This document shows positions 19,443 through 25,987 of a stretch of 64,000 nucleotides of DNA, piece after piece. Origin of the DNA: Limnobacter thiooxidans (GTDB lineage Bacteria > Pseudomonadota > Gammaproteobacteria > Burkholderiales > Burkholderiaceae_B); NCBI RefSeq assembly GCF_036323495.1, contig NZ_AP028947.1, positions 62,001 through 126,000 of the forward strand, in the 5' to 3' direction. The notes under the pieces are model-generated. The model searched no databases. It was given only the letters and a program-made list of their open reading frames with translations, and was not told the DNA's origin. The position numbers were made by a program, and so were the translations under genes. How positions within the stretch are numbered: the stretch's first letter is position 1; every line of letters begins with the position of its first letter.

Positions 19443-20747
19443 ATGTCAATTGAATTGTGGTTTCTTCTCATCGGTTTCCTGATGTTGAGCAGAGGACTCG
19501 GTAGTCGATATCTGCTGCGGCTTCCTTTCACCCCGGCAATTGTTTATCTCGCCGTTGGTCTTTTGTTAGGGCCGACTATTCTCAACTTGTTTTATTTCGA
19601 TCCGGTCAAGCAATCATCCGTTCTGGAAATGCTGACGGAGATTGCGGTGCTCATCTCCCTGTTTTCAGCCGGCGTCAAAATGCCGGTACCGGTTCAAATT
19701 GCGGATTGGCAAGCGCCGCTACGTCTGGCTTCTATCTCCATGGTGGTAACGGTATCTCTCATTGCAGCCTGTGCTTACATCGTACTCAAATTGCCGCTAG
19801 GTGCTTGCGTCTTGCTGGGCGCGGTGCTTGCCCCCACCGATCCAGTGTTGGCAGCCGATACGCAATCCCGCTATCCGGGCGACAAGGATCAACTCCGGTT
19901 CACACTGACATGCGAAGCCGGTATGAATGATGGCGCGGCCTTCCCATTCGTCATGCTTGGCTTGGGGCTGCTTGGCTTGCACGATTTGGGAGGCACGGGA
20001 TGGCGCTGGCTTGTCGTCGATGTGGTGTGGGCGACCGCTGTTGCGATTGGGATAGGCGTGTTAAGCGGCGTTGCAATCGGAAAACTCGTGTGGCGGCTTC
20101 GCGGTGCCAACGCAGAGCATGATGTACTCGATGACCTGGTCGGCTTGGGGTTGATTGCGATCGTTTATGGGTTAAGCGAGGTTTTGCAGGCTTGGGGATT
20201 TCTTGCTGTGTTTTTCGCTGCTGTCGCGTTGCGCCATACCGAACTCAAGCTTGCACGCGCCATTGGTGTGAAGCCTGAGCAACTCGGCGCAGGCGTTGCC
20301 GAACCGGTTGTTGCAGGCGATGATTCCGGCGCGGCGACGCCGCCGATTGTGAGCGGCGAAGCACTGGTGTTCAAGGAACATTTAGAGCGGCTGTCGGAGC
20401 TGATGCTGGTTCTTCTTGTAGGCGGCATGCTTTTTTTAGATTACTGGAACTGGCAATCGGTCAGCCTCGCGGTATTCGTGTTTGTCGTGGCACGCCCGGT
20501 CAGTGTTGCCATTGGATTGATCGGCACCCAGACGTCGTGGCGAGTGCGCGGCATTGCAGGATGGTTTGGCGTGCGCGGAATCGGCTCCGTGTATTACTTG
20601 ATGTATGCGATTCAACACGGTCTTCCGGAAGCACTGGCACGCGAGCTAACTTACCTAACCTTGATTGTCATTACGTTGTCAATTGTCGTGCACGGCACCA
20701 GTGTCAAACCCTTGCTCAATTTGCTGTGGCGTCGACACGGCAAGTAG
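19443..20747 (+). CDS. CPA1-family sodium:proton antiporter (NhaP-like)
   Basis: A 434-residue membrane protein with about 12 helices. Family features are FTPAIVYLAVGLLLGP near the N-terminus, GAVLAPTDPVLAAD, the ion-binding CEAGMNDGAAFPF (Asn-Asp pair) and RGIAGWFGVRGIGSVYYL near the C-terminus. These are the NhaP-type CPA1 motifs. A Gly/Ala/Pro-rich cytosolic insert (about 280-315) separates the last bundle. It should extrude Na+ in exchange for H+. ATG 19443 gives a start (MSIELWFLL) directly at helix 1. Codon choice looks somewhat different from neighbours, and it sits between a gene remnant and RidA, which hints at acquisition. Confidence 0.9.
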   Translation: MSIELWFLLIGFLMLSRGLGSRYLLRLPFTPAIVYLAVGLLLGPTILNLFYFDPVKQSSVLEMLTEIAVLISLFSAGVKMPVPVQIADWQAPLRLASISMVVTVSLIAACAYIVLKLPLGACVLLGAVLAPTDPVLAADTQSRYPGDKDQLRFTLTCEAGMNDGAAFPFVMLGLGLLGLHDLGGTGWRWLVVDVVWATAVAIGIGVLSGVAIGKLVWRLRGANAEHDVLDDLVGLGLIAIVYGLSEVLQAWGFLAVFFAAVALRHTELKLARAIGVKPEQLGAGVAEPVVAGDDSGAATPPIVSGEALVFKEHLERLSELMLVLLVGGMLFLDYWNWQSVSLAVFVFVVARPVSVAIGLIGTQTSWRVRGIAGWFGVRGIGSVYYLMYAIQHGLPEALARELTYLTLIVITLSIVVHGTSVKPLLNLLWRRHGK

Positions 20748-20783
20748 CTCGACTCTGCCTGAAGGGTTGGGCACCTGCATGGA

Positions 20784-21302
20784 CTACTTCGGTTTGACTT
20801 CGATCGTAGCCTTGAGCGTCAGGGGCACACCGTTGCGTAGGGTGTAGACGCCAACGACCGAGCGGGCATGTAGGCCAGAAGGGCCAAATATCTCGACCAG
20901 GAGATCGGAGGCACCGTCTAGGACCCGCGCATGATCTTCGAACTCTGGAACGGTGCAAAGCGAACCCTGGATCTCCACAAATTTGGCTACCTGATCGAGA
21001 GACTGCAGTGCGCTCTTAACCGTGGCTAGCAGATTGATGCAGGCCGAGCGTGCAAGAGCGTAGCCCTCTTCCGTCGAGTATTCTTTGCCGAGGCGGCCTT
21101 TGGGCACCTTGCCGCCAATGGGAAGTGGTGCTTTGCCTGAAACAAAAAGCAAGGTTCCTGACTGAACGGCGGATACGTAACTTCCCGCGGGGCCGCTTTC
21201 GACGGGAAGTTGAATGCCAAGACTCTCGATTCGCTGATCTGCACTCGTGTGGCTGTGATGGTTCGGATGCGGCACTTTCAGGTTCCTGACTTGATTGATC
21301 AA
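20784..21302 (-). CDS. RidA/YjgF-family protein
   Basis: The protein carries the RidA fold: RIESLGIQLP, GTLLFVSGKAPLPIGG, the segment ARSACINLLATVKSAL, and the C-terminal ARSVVGVYTLRNGVPLTLKA with the Arg that binds the carboxylate of enamine substrates. RidA proteins deaminate reactive 2-aminoacrylate-type intermediates; this branch (about 150 residues, COG0251 relatives with an xSGxxP motif) may act on other imines. The true start is unclear: TTG 21302 gives 172 residues, while GTG 21275 fits the usual length better. It converges with the antiporter. Confidence 0.85.
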   Translation of the reverse strand: MINQVRNLKVPHPNHHSHTSADQRIESLGIQLPVESGPAGSYVSAVQSGTLLFVSGKAPLPIGGKVPKGRLGKEYSTEEGYALARSACINLLATVKSALQSLDQVAKFVEIQGSLCTVPEFEDHARVLDGASDLLVEIFGPSGLHARSVVGVYTLRNGVPLTLKATIEVKPK

Positions 21303-21812
21303 ACAATAACGGTGATATCCATTTAACCGAATATCGCCAGTTTTTTCTTCAACTCAACTATTTTAAATGTTTGCCAAGGATTGCATGAAGAGGATGAAAA
21401 ATAAACCCTGGTTATACGCCGACAAAAGGAGAGCTTAGATTTCAATTCTGAAGGACCGGATCATTATCAAATCCGGTTAGATGTTTCAAGGTCGGCTTCT
21501 TACCAGAACTCAGACGCCTCACCGGTTAGTCCAAATGCCGGTAATGGCCGACTAAAAGCCACCCCACAAATTTCCCGCATCCTCCAGACCCAACCCAAAG
21601 TTTGGCCACGCCACCCAGCGGTGTTTATATTGGGGTGATTGAATTGCAAGGTGCGCTAGACATTTTGAATACATGGCGGTTGTCGGCAAAACCCAACGTG
21701 TTTTGACAAATGGATGTCGCCCTTGTATTTCAATCACTCCAGGCAAGACCTTTCCAACACATCCTGGTTGCCCCCGGTGGGTTGCTCGGGAAACTCTCAA
21801 CAGGAGGACCTC
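21303..21812. other. 510-base gene-poor region with hairpins
   Basis: The first 200 bases are AT-richer than the surroundings and probably hold the RidA promoter. A small hairpin ACCGGAT/AATCCGGT lies near 21452-21475. A longer inverted repeat is listed separately at 21632-21740. No open frame here has a ribosome site, family motif or convincing codon pattern. A strong CAGGAGG site ends the region, serving the next gene. Confidence 0.5.
21632..21740. repeat. Imperfect inverted repeat upstream of the PNPOx-like gene
   Basis: The left arm (21632-21664, beginning GGGGTGATTGAATTGCAAGG) pairs imperfectly with the right arm (21714-21740, ending CCTTGTATTTCAATCACTCC). An internal hairpin CAAAAC/GTTTTG with loop CCAACGT lies near 21696-21713. 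The layout recalls the family II elements at other loci but lacks their core stem and T-rich loop, so I keep it apart. It may be an mRNA leader structure for the next gene, which starts 73 bases downstream. Confidence 0.5.
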
Positions 21813-22229
21813 ATGGAAAAATCTCAAGAGTTCGCTGACGTGGCCAAAACGATGGCCAAAATCGATGTTTGCATGATGCAAACCGTCGGAGAGCATGGTG
21901 TGAACACGCGCCCCATGTCCAACAATGGTGAAGTGGAATACGACGGAGACAACTGGTTCTTCGCCAAATCCGATTCAACCAAAATTGCCGAACTGGCCGA
22001 AGACGACCGCGTGCAACTGACTTTCGCTGATCATGATGGCCCCAACTTTATTTCTGTGTGGGGCACCGGCGCAGTGGTGGACGATGTTGAACTGAAGAAA
22101 AAACTGTGGCACGAGGGCCTGGAACAGTGGTTTGACAACGGCCCCGAACACCCCGAAGTGGCGCTGATCAAGGTGACAGCCAACAAGATACAAACCTGGG
22201 GTGACATCGGCGAGCGCGTTATCGAGTAG
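21813..22229 (+). CDS. Pyridoxamine 5'-phosphate oxidase-family (general stress) protein
   Basis: A 138-residue split-barrel flavin-binding type protein. Features are VCMMQTVGEHGVNTRPMS near residues 17-34, DGDNWFFAKSDSTKIAELAEDDRVQLTF, and a C-terminal IKVTANKIQTWG. This is the layout of the general stress protein 26 / PNPOx-like group, which binds FMN or related cofactors. Substrates are generally unknown. ATG 21813 has CAGGAGG 7 bases upstream, which decides the start against a longer upstream frame. Confidence 0.85.
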   Translation: MEKSQEFADVAKTMAKIDVCMMQTVGEHGVNTRPMSNNGEVEYDGDNWFFAKSDSTKIAELAEDDRVQLTFADHDGPNFISVWGTGAVVDDVELKKKLWHEGLEQWFDNGPEHPEVALIKVTANKIQTWGDIGERVIE

Positions 22230-22275
22230 TTCGTAACGTGCTTTGGGCAGCGTTCGCTATCGCTGCCCAGCCTTG

Positions 22276-22479
22276 CTATCTGGCTTCTTCAGTTTGGCGT
22301 TTGTAGTCGTCGTGCGAATTTTGGTTGCCTTGCATGCACCGATTTCTCTCGTGCACATCGACGATCTTGTTGCATTCATTTTTCTTCCACTCTTGGCCCG
22401 CGCTGTAAAGCTGTTGAGAACTACAGCCCGACAAGCCTGATATCGCCAGGAACACCAGAACAATGAATGTGAAGCGCAA
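22276..22479 (-). CDS. Small outer-membrane-type lipoprotein
   Basis: A 67-residue protein with a clear lipoprotein signal: hydrophobic MRFTFIVLVFLAISG and lipobox LSGC, making C19 the acylated residue. The mature part is short and charged (SSQQLYSAGQEWKKNEC, then a second Cys in NRCMQGNQ). Short lipoproteins with the YSAGQEWKKNEC pattern occur in many proteobacteria without assigned function. The SD-like GGAG precedes the ATG. It is convergent with the PNPOx-like gene. Confidence 0.75.
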   Translation of the reverse strand: MRFTFIVLVFLAISGLSGCSSQQLYSAGQEWKKNECNKIVDVHERNRCMQGNQNSHDDYKRQTEEAR

Positions 22480-22556
22480 GGGAAAACTCCTTCGTTTAAA
22501 CTAGCCCTTAGTTTGCCTGACCAGCCACGCCGTATGTTGAACAAGTATCCAACCCA

Positions 22557-23039
22557 ATGAGCGTATTGCCTGACGTACTTCAAGCCGGGCTAAACATTGT
22601 GTTCTGTGGCACAGCCCCAGGCACGGTTTCAGCCATGCAGCAAGCCTATTACGCAGGCCCCGGAAACAAGTTCTGGCCCACCCTGTTCGAGGTTGGGCTG
22701 ACACCCCACCGCTTTACGCCGGCCGAATACCCTGCACTATTGCCACTGGGAATAGGGCTGACCGACTTGGTGAAACACACATTCGGTGCCGACAGCGTGT
22801 TGTCCTCTTCCGACTTTGGTCGTGAAGAACTTCAGGCGAAAATACTGCATTACCAACCGCGAATTCTGGCCTTCACTTCCAAGCGTGCGGGGCAGGAGTT
22901 TTTGGGTGGACCGCTTCAGTATGGTCCGCAGGAAAGGAAAGTGGGCGATACCCTGCTTTTTGTGTTGCCTTCACCTTCCGGTTTGGCACGCAGGTTCTGG
23001 ACTGTAGAGCCGTGGCGTGAATTGGCGATGTTGCTTTGA
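22557..23039 (+). CDS. Mug-type mismatch-specific DNA glycosylase
   Basis: A 160-residue protein of the Mug/TDG branch of uracil-DNA glycosylases. Motif 1 reads VFCGTAPGTVSA, followed by YYAGPGNKFWPTLFEVGLTP and LGIGLTDLVK; motif 2 is LPSPSGLARRFW. In E. coli Mug motif 1 is GINPG with a catalytic-water Asn; here Thr-Ala-Pro-Gly occupies the site, a form I recall from other proteobacterial members. It likely removes uracil or etheno-cytosine opposite G. The missing Asn makes the chemistry less certain. ATG 22557 is preferred on the match to the family N-terminus. Confidence 0.8.
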   Translation: MSVLPDVLQAGLNIVFCGTAPGTVSAMQQAYYAGPGNKFWPTLFEVGLTPHRFTPAEYPALLPLGIGLTDLVKHTFGADSVLSSSDFGREELQAKILHYQPRILAFTSKRAGQEFLGGPLQYGPQERKVGDTLLFVLPSPSGLARRFWTVEPWRELAMLL

Positions 23040-23044
23040 TTGCG

Positions 23045-23464
23045 CTAAGCAGGCTTTCTTGTTGCTTCGAGCAACAACCCATACCAAACGAACCAAAGCG
23101 TTGAATCACTCTTCAAGAGGTGCGCAATAAAAAACTCGCCTTCACATTCAAGGTTTAAAACCTGAGTATTCTTGGGGAACTGGGTGCTGGCATCCAATCT
23201 ATAAAGTTGCAGGAACTCTGTGACAGTTTGTTCGCCCTGTTTGATTTCGTCGTATTGACAAACCTGATTTTGAAGTTGGATTTGGTGCTGGGAAATCACC
23301 AGCTTTTCATTTATCAGCGCTGAGGATTCCTCCTCTCCAATGCCAACAATTTGAGCAGCTGATTTCTCTTTCCGGATGGACCAGTTTCCATGTAGGTCGT
23401 CCACCGATAAATTGTTTGAGCAAGCCGTAAGGCTGAGGAACAAAACGAATATCAACTTGTTCAT
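23045..23464 (-). CDS. Putative lipoprotein, possible partner of the adjacent lysozyme
   Basis: A 139-residue protein with a lipoprotein signal MNKLIFVLFLSLTAC (Cys 15). The mature part starts SNNLSVDDLHGNWSIRKE and looks like a small beta-rich domain with further Cys residues (NQVCQYDE, LECEGEFF) that could form a disulfide. The phrase DLHGNWSI resembles lipocalin-like or lysozyme-inhibitor-type openings but I cannot assign a family. It lies 28 bases downstream of the lysozyme gene on the same strand, so an inhibitor/immunity role is plausible inference. Confidence 0.65.
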   Translation of the reverse strand: MNKLIFVLFLSLTACSNNLSVDDLHGNWSIRKEKSAAQIVGIGEEESSALINEKLVISQHQIQLQNQVCQYDEIKQGEQTVTEFLQLYRLDASTQFPKNTQVLNLECEGEFFIAHLLKSDSTLWFVWYGLLLEATRKPA

Positions 23465-23492
23465 TATGAGAAACCTCGGTCAGATTTTAAAC

Positions 23493-24017
23493 TCAAGGCT
23501 GCGCTTGAAAAGGCACAATTTCCCGTTTGCGGCGATTGGCAAGTCCATTGGAGTACTGTTTTTTACTCGGTTTGCCATCTTTACTTTTCTGGGTAATGTA
23601 AACAAAACGATTCATTTCTTCAGCCACCAGTTTGTGTTCACCCTTGTTGGCCAAAGCAAGCACGCCACGTGCATTTCCCACGCCGGTGTTAAATACAAAG
23701 CTGGTTAAGCTATCAAATTGCGCCTGGCCCAATTCAGTTTCCCTTACATAAAACCGAACATATTTTTGTGCTTCTTCAAGCCGATCGTGAAAAGTCGCGT
23801 TCAATTTAGCCAAGTCATACCTGGTCTTTTTCTGTTTTTCCGTGCATGGACTGTAACTGAGCAGAATCCCGATACCCACCGTGCAATTGCCAGCGATATC
23901 GTCGTAGGGCATGGCAGAAAAACCTTCATCTTTGGATATGTGGTCAATTCCTGCTTTTGAAATGGTCATTGTGGCGTTTATTGGCTTTTGAATTGCAACA
24001 TTTGACATGATAGGCAT
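23493..24017 (-). CDS. Phage-type lysozyme, GH24 family
   Basis: A 174-residue muramidase. The catalytic triad spacing of T4 lysozyme (Glu, +9 Asp, +15 Thr) is kept as E31, D40 and T46 in KDEGF, YDDIAG and CTVGIG. Further family motifs are QFDSLTSFVFNTGVGNARG and NGLANRRKREIVPF. There is no obvious signal peptide, and no holin or phage structural genes are near. The start could be ATG 24017 or 24008; GCGAG upstream favours the first. Together with the downstream lipoprotein it could be a prophage relic or a secreted effector with its immunity protein. The pair is AT-richer than its surroundings, suggesting transfer. Confidence 0.85.
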   Translation of the reverse strand: MPIMSNVAIQKPINATMTISKAGIDHISKDEGFSAMPYDDIAGNCTVGIGILLSYSPCTEKQKKTRYDLAKLNATFHDRLEEAQKYVRFYVRETELGQAQFDSLTSFVFNTGVGNARGVLALANKGEHKLVAEEMNRFVYITQKSKDGKPSKKQYSNGLANRRKREIVPFQAQP

Positions 24018-24170
24018 CAACTCGCTAGGGTGTTGTGGCCAGCAAGTCTAATTCGAGTGTGCAAGGTCCTCAAAACAGTACCTTGATCAGGTTAATCATG
24101 AATCGCACTTGCAAGGACAGCATTGGAATAAAATTCAAGACCATTCACATAGCAAACACTTACTCCCCCA

Positions 24171-24674
24171 ATGAAAAACCTGCTGATTATTTACCACTCC
24201 ATCACCGGTGGCTCCAGGGCCATGGCGCAGGCATTGGCTGAAGGGGCGGCGGAAGAAATGGACGCTGAAGCGGGAATCCAATCTTTGCTGCTTCAAGCGA
24301 GTGAGGCCACTGAACAGCATGTGCTTCAGGCCGATGGTTATGTTTTCATTACCCCGGAAACTTTGGGGTCAATGGCGGGTTTGATGAAAGACTTTTTCGA
24401 CCGGACCTATTACCCGGTGCTGGACAACATCAACGGCCGGCCTTATGCCGTACTGGTGTGTGCGGGCAGTGGCGGGCAAGGTGCGGTCAAGCAGATTCAG
24501 CGCATTGCCATGGGTTGGCGTTTGAACCTGATCGCCGAACCCATGATTGTTTGTACCCATGCACAAACACCGGGTGACATTCTTGCTCAAAAAATAATCA
24601 ACCCAGGCGATTTGGAGCGCTGCCGTGAACTGGGTGCCGCTTTTGCCAGTGGTTTGGCTATGGGTTTGTTCTAA
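24171..24674 (+). CDS. Flavodoxin-family / NAD(P)H-dependent FMN reductase-like protein
   Basis: A 167-residue flavodoxin-fold protein. The N-terminal phosphate-binding loop reads IIYHSITGGSRAMAQAL, and the FMN-contacting loop is ITPETLGSMAGLMKDFFDR, matching WrbA and flavodoxin-like reductases. VLVCAGSGGQGAVKQI forms the third flavin loop. It is likely a cytoplasmic FMN-dependent oxidoreductase or electron carrier; partner unknown. It converges with the TRIC-like channel gene 20 bases away. Confidence 0.85.
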   Translation: MKNLLIIYHSITGGSRAMAQALAEGAAEEMDAEAGIQSLLLQASEATEQHVLQADGYVFITPETLGSMAGLMKDFFDRTYYPVLDNINGRPYAVLVCAGSGGQGAVKQIQRIAMGWRLNLIAEPMIVCTHAQTPGDILAQKIINPGDLERCRELGAAFASGLAMGLF

Positions 24675-24694
24675 CCACTACTCATTTTCGCTAC

Positions 24695-25339
24695 TTAGTT
24701 TCTCCACTCCGGCAGACGCACGTTGCGCCACACGGCAAAGGCGCGCAGGCCCACGGTGACCAGTACACAGCCCAGCATGTTGACGTAAGCGGGGTTGTCC
24801 AATTCGCGAAGGGCGATGTAGGCCCAACCACCAAAGAAAGCGCAAATGGCATAGGGGCGGTGGTCTTTGAAGGCCTGTGGAATTTCGTTACACACAATGT
24901 CGCGCAGCACGCCGCCGAACACGCCAGTGATTACCCCCATGAATACCGCAACCAGGCTGGGCAGGCCCGCTTGAATGGCCGCAAACACGCCTGCGGCGGT
25001 GAACAGCCCCAGCCCTAAGGTGTCGGGCCAGGCGATGGCTTTCTCGGTGAAATGAAAATGTCGCTGCCGCATGAACAGCATGGCCACCAGGCAAAGCACG
25101 AACACGGCCCACAGCAGTTCAATGTGCTTCACCCAGAAAAAGGGGCGCACATCCAGCAAAAAGTCGCGCAGCGTGCCGCCACCAAACGCGGCCAGAAAAG
25201 CGACCACGCAAACCCCCACCGCATCCAGCCGCTTGCGTGCGCCTTCCAGAATGCCGCTGAGCGCGAAGGCCAGTGTGGCCACCACCTCAATAAGCAGTTG
25301 AATATTGTGGCTTAGCTCGCCAGCGTTGATGGGGTCCAT
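24695..25339 (-). CDS. TRIC-type / YicG (UPF0126) membrane channel protein
   Basis: A 214-residue protein with seven transmembrane helices in two repeats of the family unit. Each repeat has the glycine-rich signature: FLAAFGGGTLRDFLL and VFMGVITGVFGGVLRDIV. These match UPF0126/YicG proteins, the prokaryotic relatives of TRIC trimeric cation channels. It likely conducts K+ or other monovalent ions. ATG 25339 begins one base after the stop of the cupin gene, so they are an operon; a TTG eight codons upstream would overlap the cupin gene. Confidence 0.88.
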   Translation of the reverse strand: MDPINAGELSHNIQLLIEVVATLAFALSGILEGARKRLDAVGVCVVAFLAAFGGGTLRDFLLDVRPFFWVKHIELLWAVFVLCLVAMLFMRQRHFHFTEKAIAWPDTLGLGLFTAAGVFAAIQAGLPSLVAVFMGVITGVFGGVLRDIVCNEIPQAFKDHRPYAICAFFGGWAYIALRELDNPAYVNMLGCVLVTVGLRAFAVWRNVRLPEWRN

Positions 25340-25340
25340 A

Positions 25341-25706
25341 TTACTTGATCGCTTCGCGATCAATGATCACGTAATGTTTGCGCACAGGCTCCAGCACTTC
25401 AAATACGCCGGTGAAATCAGCCGGTATAACTCCGGCATCACCAGGGCCAAATTGTTTCGCTTCTCCTTGGGCATCGGTGATTTGAATTCGCCCCTCCAGC
25501 ACATGAAAAAACTCGTCTTTCCCAGCGGCAAAGGCAATGCGCCACGCCCCGGTTTCGCAAGCCCATATACCTGCATTCACGCCATTGCTGTTGTAATGGT
25601 TCAGGGTGGTGCGCAGGGGGTTGCCCTTTTCCAGCCGGTCAGGGCGGGGGCGGTCGTATTCCGGCGGCGTCTGGGTGTCCGCAAATGAAAGCAGTTTCAC
25701 TGGCAT
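25341..25706 (-). CDS. Cupin-domain protein (cupin_3 type)
   Basis: A 121-residue single-domain cupin. Metal-site-like residues occur in NAGIWACETGAWRIAFAAGKDEFFHVLEG (Glu/His) and the second motif FGPGDAGVIPADFTGVFEVLEP. The pattern GxWxxxxGxWxxxxxxxEFxxxLEG is that of the (S)-ureidoglycine aminohydrolase-like cupin_3 group, most of which are uncharacterised. It is the first gene of a two-gene unit with the TRIC-like channel. Confidence 0.85.
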   Translation of the reverse strand: MPVKLLSFADTQTPPEYDRPRPDRLEKGNPLRTTLNHYNSNGVNAGIWACETGAWRIAFAAGKDEFFHVLEGRIQITDAQGEAKQFGPGDAGVIPADFTGVFEVLEPVRKHYVIIDREAIK

Positions 25707-25787
25707 GAATTGAACTTTGTATTGAATCGTGGTCTATTGTAAATGCAGGCAGATTGGCCGCCGCTTTATTTTCCAACGGAGTATTTC

Positions 25788-25913
25788 ATGAAAGCAGTTG
25801 TAGCAAAAACCAGTGTATTCCTGACCAGCGTATTGGCCGCCACCTATGCATTCGCAGGTTCATGCTGTGAAGTGGGTGCCGTGTGTTGTGCCCTCAGCAT
25901 GCCTTGCTGCTAA
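25788..25913 (+). CDS. 41-residue exported Cys-Cys-rich peptide
   Basis: ATG 25788 has CGGAG 7-11 bases upstream. The peptide has a basic N-terminus, a hydrophobic core (VFLTSVLAATYAFA) and a signal peptidase I site AFA-GS. The mature part is 18 residues ending SCCEVGAVCCALSMPCC: three Cys-Cys pairs spaced 4 and 5 residues apart, with no charged residue except one Glu. Such a product could bind soft metals such as Cu(I), form a disulfide knot, or be a precursor for modification. It is the nearest upstream gene to a B12 radical SAM enzyme, 74 bases away on the same strand. I do not recognise the family. It is short enough to be missed by gene callers. Confidence 0.7.
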   Translation: MKAVVAKTSVFLTSVLAATYAFAGSCCEVGAVCCALSMPCC

Positions 25914-25987
25914 ACCCCAGGCTTGCATTTGTTAAAAATACAGACCACCGGGTGTAGAATCTAGCCACATTCTGCCCGAGGTTTACT

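Noticed and set aside
21552..21896. Minus-strand frame ending in a Trp/Gly-rich tail (NLWGGF)
   Set aside because: It overlaps the well-supported PNPOx-like gene start in antisense and has no ribosome site or recognisable domain.
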